Part shown: piece after piece, positions 62,273-64,000 of the stretch
How positions within the stretch are numbered: the stretch's first letter is position 1
Layout: every line of letters begins with the position of its first letter
From: Rhabdornis inornatus
Taxonomy: Eukaryota; Chordata; Aves; Passeriformes; Rhabdornithidae
Direction of reading: 5' to 3'
Length of the DNA stretch: 64,000 nt
Assembly (NCBI GenBank): GCA_013397075.1
Contig: VWZS01000643.1
Location: forward strand, 34,564 to 98,563
Notes under the pieces: generated by a model
Databases searched by the model: none
The model's input: the letters and a program-made list of their open reading frames with translations, nothing else
What the model was told of the DNA's origin: nothing
Translations under genes and position numbers: made by a program

Positions 62273-64000
62273 AACTATTTAAAAACTAAACAATTTAAAA
62301 ATCTGCAGGTAAATGGAGTTCTAGAAATACAAAAATACATTTACCAGCAATATACCTGTACTGAAAATCATTCTCTGCTCAGTGTCAAAACACACAAGAA
62401 AGTCAATTAAGCCCTGAGAAATTTAATTTCTGCCTGATTCACTCTGCTCTGGCTCTTGGGCATTCCAAGTGCTCCCCAGGACCAGGGCACAGAGGAATTT
62501 CTAGGACTGATGATTTATAGGAACCAAACCTCACTTCCAAGACACCTTTCCCTCCCCATGCTGGCAGGACAAGCCCTGTTCAACATGATGACCCTGGACC
62601 ACTTCACCTACTTTGCTGTGAAGATCAAATTACCAAACAGAAAATTTGAATTTCTAATCCCTCCTCCTCTGCCACATTTTGTACCTTTCTGAGGGCTCCT
62701 TCCCCCTAACAGATTTTTTGGTGCTGCCATCATTTCCCACCTCTGTTGTGCTCCCCTTCATGGCTGGATTAACAAATTCCCTGAGCCCCCCAGGCTGGAA
62801 AGTACCAGGAGCTTTTTGTGAGCATCCCCCAGAGTGCCCATGTTGTTTTATTATTTTACACAGAGCTTTTTAGAGCATTTTAAAAGCCTGAGTTGTTTTC
62901 AGAGTGGCAGGAGCCGTGTACCCAACCAGTGAATTTTAGTAAACAAGCCACTCAACATTCCCTGGAATTCTGCTGTAAGCCTGGGCGTTTTTCAAGAGAG
63001 CTGAGCAGTGGAAAACCTTGCATTTATGCCACAGAGCTGGCAGAAACATAAAGTAAATCAGATCAAGACAAAAAAAGTGCTAGATTAAAAAACTGCCATT
63101 TAGAAACCGTATTCAGGACCTTGCTTCTTGACATTTGGGCCTACTGAAAGTACTGACATTGATCAAATGTTTAATTTTGCAGAAGAATGAAGCTTCAATT
63201 TATATTTTTATTTGCAAATTTGTGCAAAACATAAAAGCATCTGGCCAAAAACTGGAAGGTTATTTTGAGAAGCCAGACGTTGTTGCTCCATTTTTGAATG
63301 AAGCATTTACTTTTTAATTCCTAAAGAATATATTGTTTCAAAATGCAATAATAGGTAAAAATAAAGAATTCAAATGTTTAAAATCAAAATACTTTTTAAA
63401 GCTCTGGTCTATGTGAAATGTTTTCTGTTTGTTCTGCTAAAATATCAGAGTGCAAACAGAACTTGAGTGCAGAATCACCAAGAACCAGATCCCATTGCCC
63501 ATTTTTTAGGGGTTCAGCTGCACTTCTTGATTCAAATAATCTCTGGAACTGACCACAAACAAGTGAGAAATCAGTGAACCCTTACCCCAAACTGCACCAA
63601 TATCTGCAGATTTCCTGCCAAATTTGTAACATTTTCTTAATGCATTTCACATTTCATTCCCTCTCTGGTTGTGACACCCACAAATTTTCTTCTCTTTTCG
63701 TTATTTACAAACCCAAATTGCAGCAGCAGTGTGGGGCTGGCCCTGGTGGGACAAAGCCCATTTTATTATCTCTGTTCCCTAGGGGCATCAAAAGCTGTTC
63801 CTGCAGCCAGAATTCTGAGGAAAATTCTGGGAAGAGCTCAGTTTATTGAGCCTCAGTTTTTAAAGCAGCTGCCAATAAAAATCCATACGGGAAAATCTGT
63901 TTGCATGGGGAGACTGTGCACACAGCTAAGGAAGGTTTTCCTTAAAATATTCATGATCTTTATAGGAATTCCTGTATTACAAAGTTTTCGGGGATTTGAT

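Noticed and set aside
62456..62692. A plus-strand frame with LAGQALFNMMTLDHFTYF
   Set aside because: It looked hydrophobic and exon-like, but no family match, splice sites or SLC6 similarity were found.

Overview
The window looks like part of a bird genome, probably a songbird. It carries several chicken-repeat-1 (CR1) LINE fragments, one compact solo LTR of avian ERVK type, and one clearly recognisable vertebrate gene on the minus strand. No bacterial-style gene organisation, CRISPR array, tRNA or rRNA gene was seen. The species is inferred from repeat content and protein similarity recalled from memory; no database search was possible.

The only gene I can support is the 3' half of SLC6A6, the sodium- and chloride-dependent taurine transporter TauT. 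Eight coding exons lie on the minus strand between 44984 and 30654. All seven junctions have GT-AG splice sites and compatible phases, and together they encode a continuous 335-residue C-terminal fragment from transmembrane helix 6 to the stop codon. The family is about 620 residues long, so the N-terminal half (TM1 to TM5) must lie above 64000 on the plus-strand scale. I found no upstream exon in 44985-64000, so this part of the intron appears to be at least 19 kb.

Layout: 1 to about 27100 is non-coding, probably intergenic, with CR1 fragments, several minisatellites, two notable palindromes (4322-4480 and 20442-20522), an AT-rich hexamer satellite and an assembly gap (26735-26825). About 27100-30653 is the probable SLC6A6 3' UTR or downstream flank, including a possible old LTR end and a 42-bp tandem repeat. 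30654-44984 holds exons and introns, including a long purine-rich minisatellite. 44985-64000 is one large intron segment with a 345-bp solo LTR and three CR1 copies.

I see no convincing new gene system. The observations most worth a second look are structural: a near-spacerless 159-bp snapback palindrome whose arms each look like a splice acceptor plus short exon, two overlapping hairpins beside a minisatellite, the purine-rich tract in a SLC6A6 intron, and a solo LTR with apparently intact target-site duplications.
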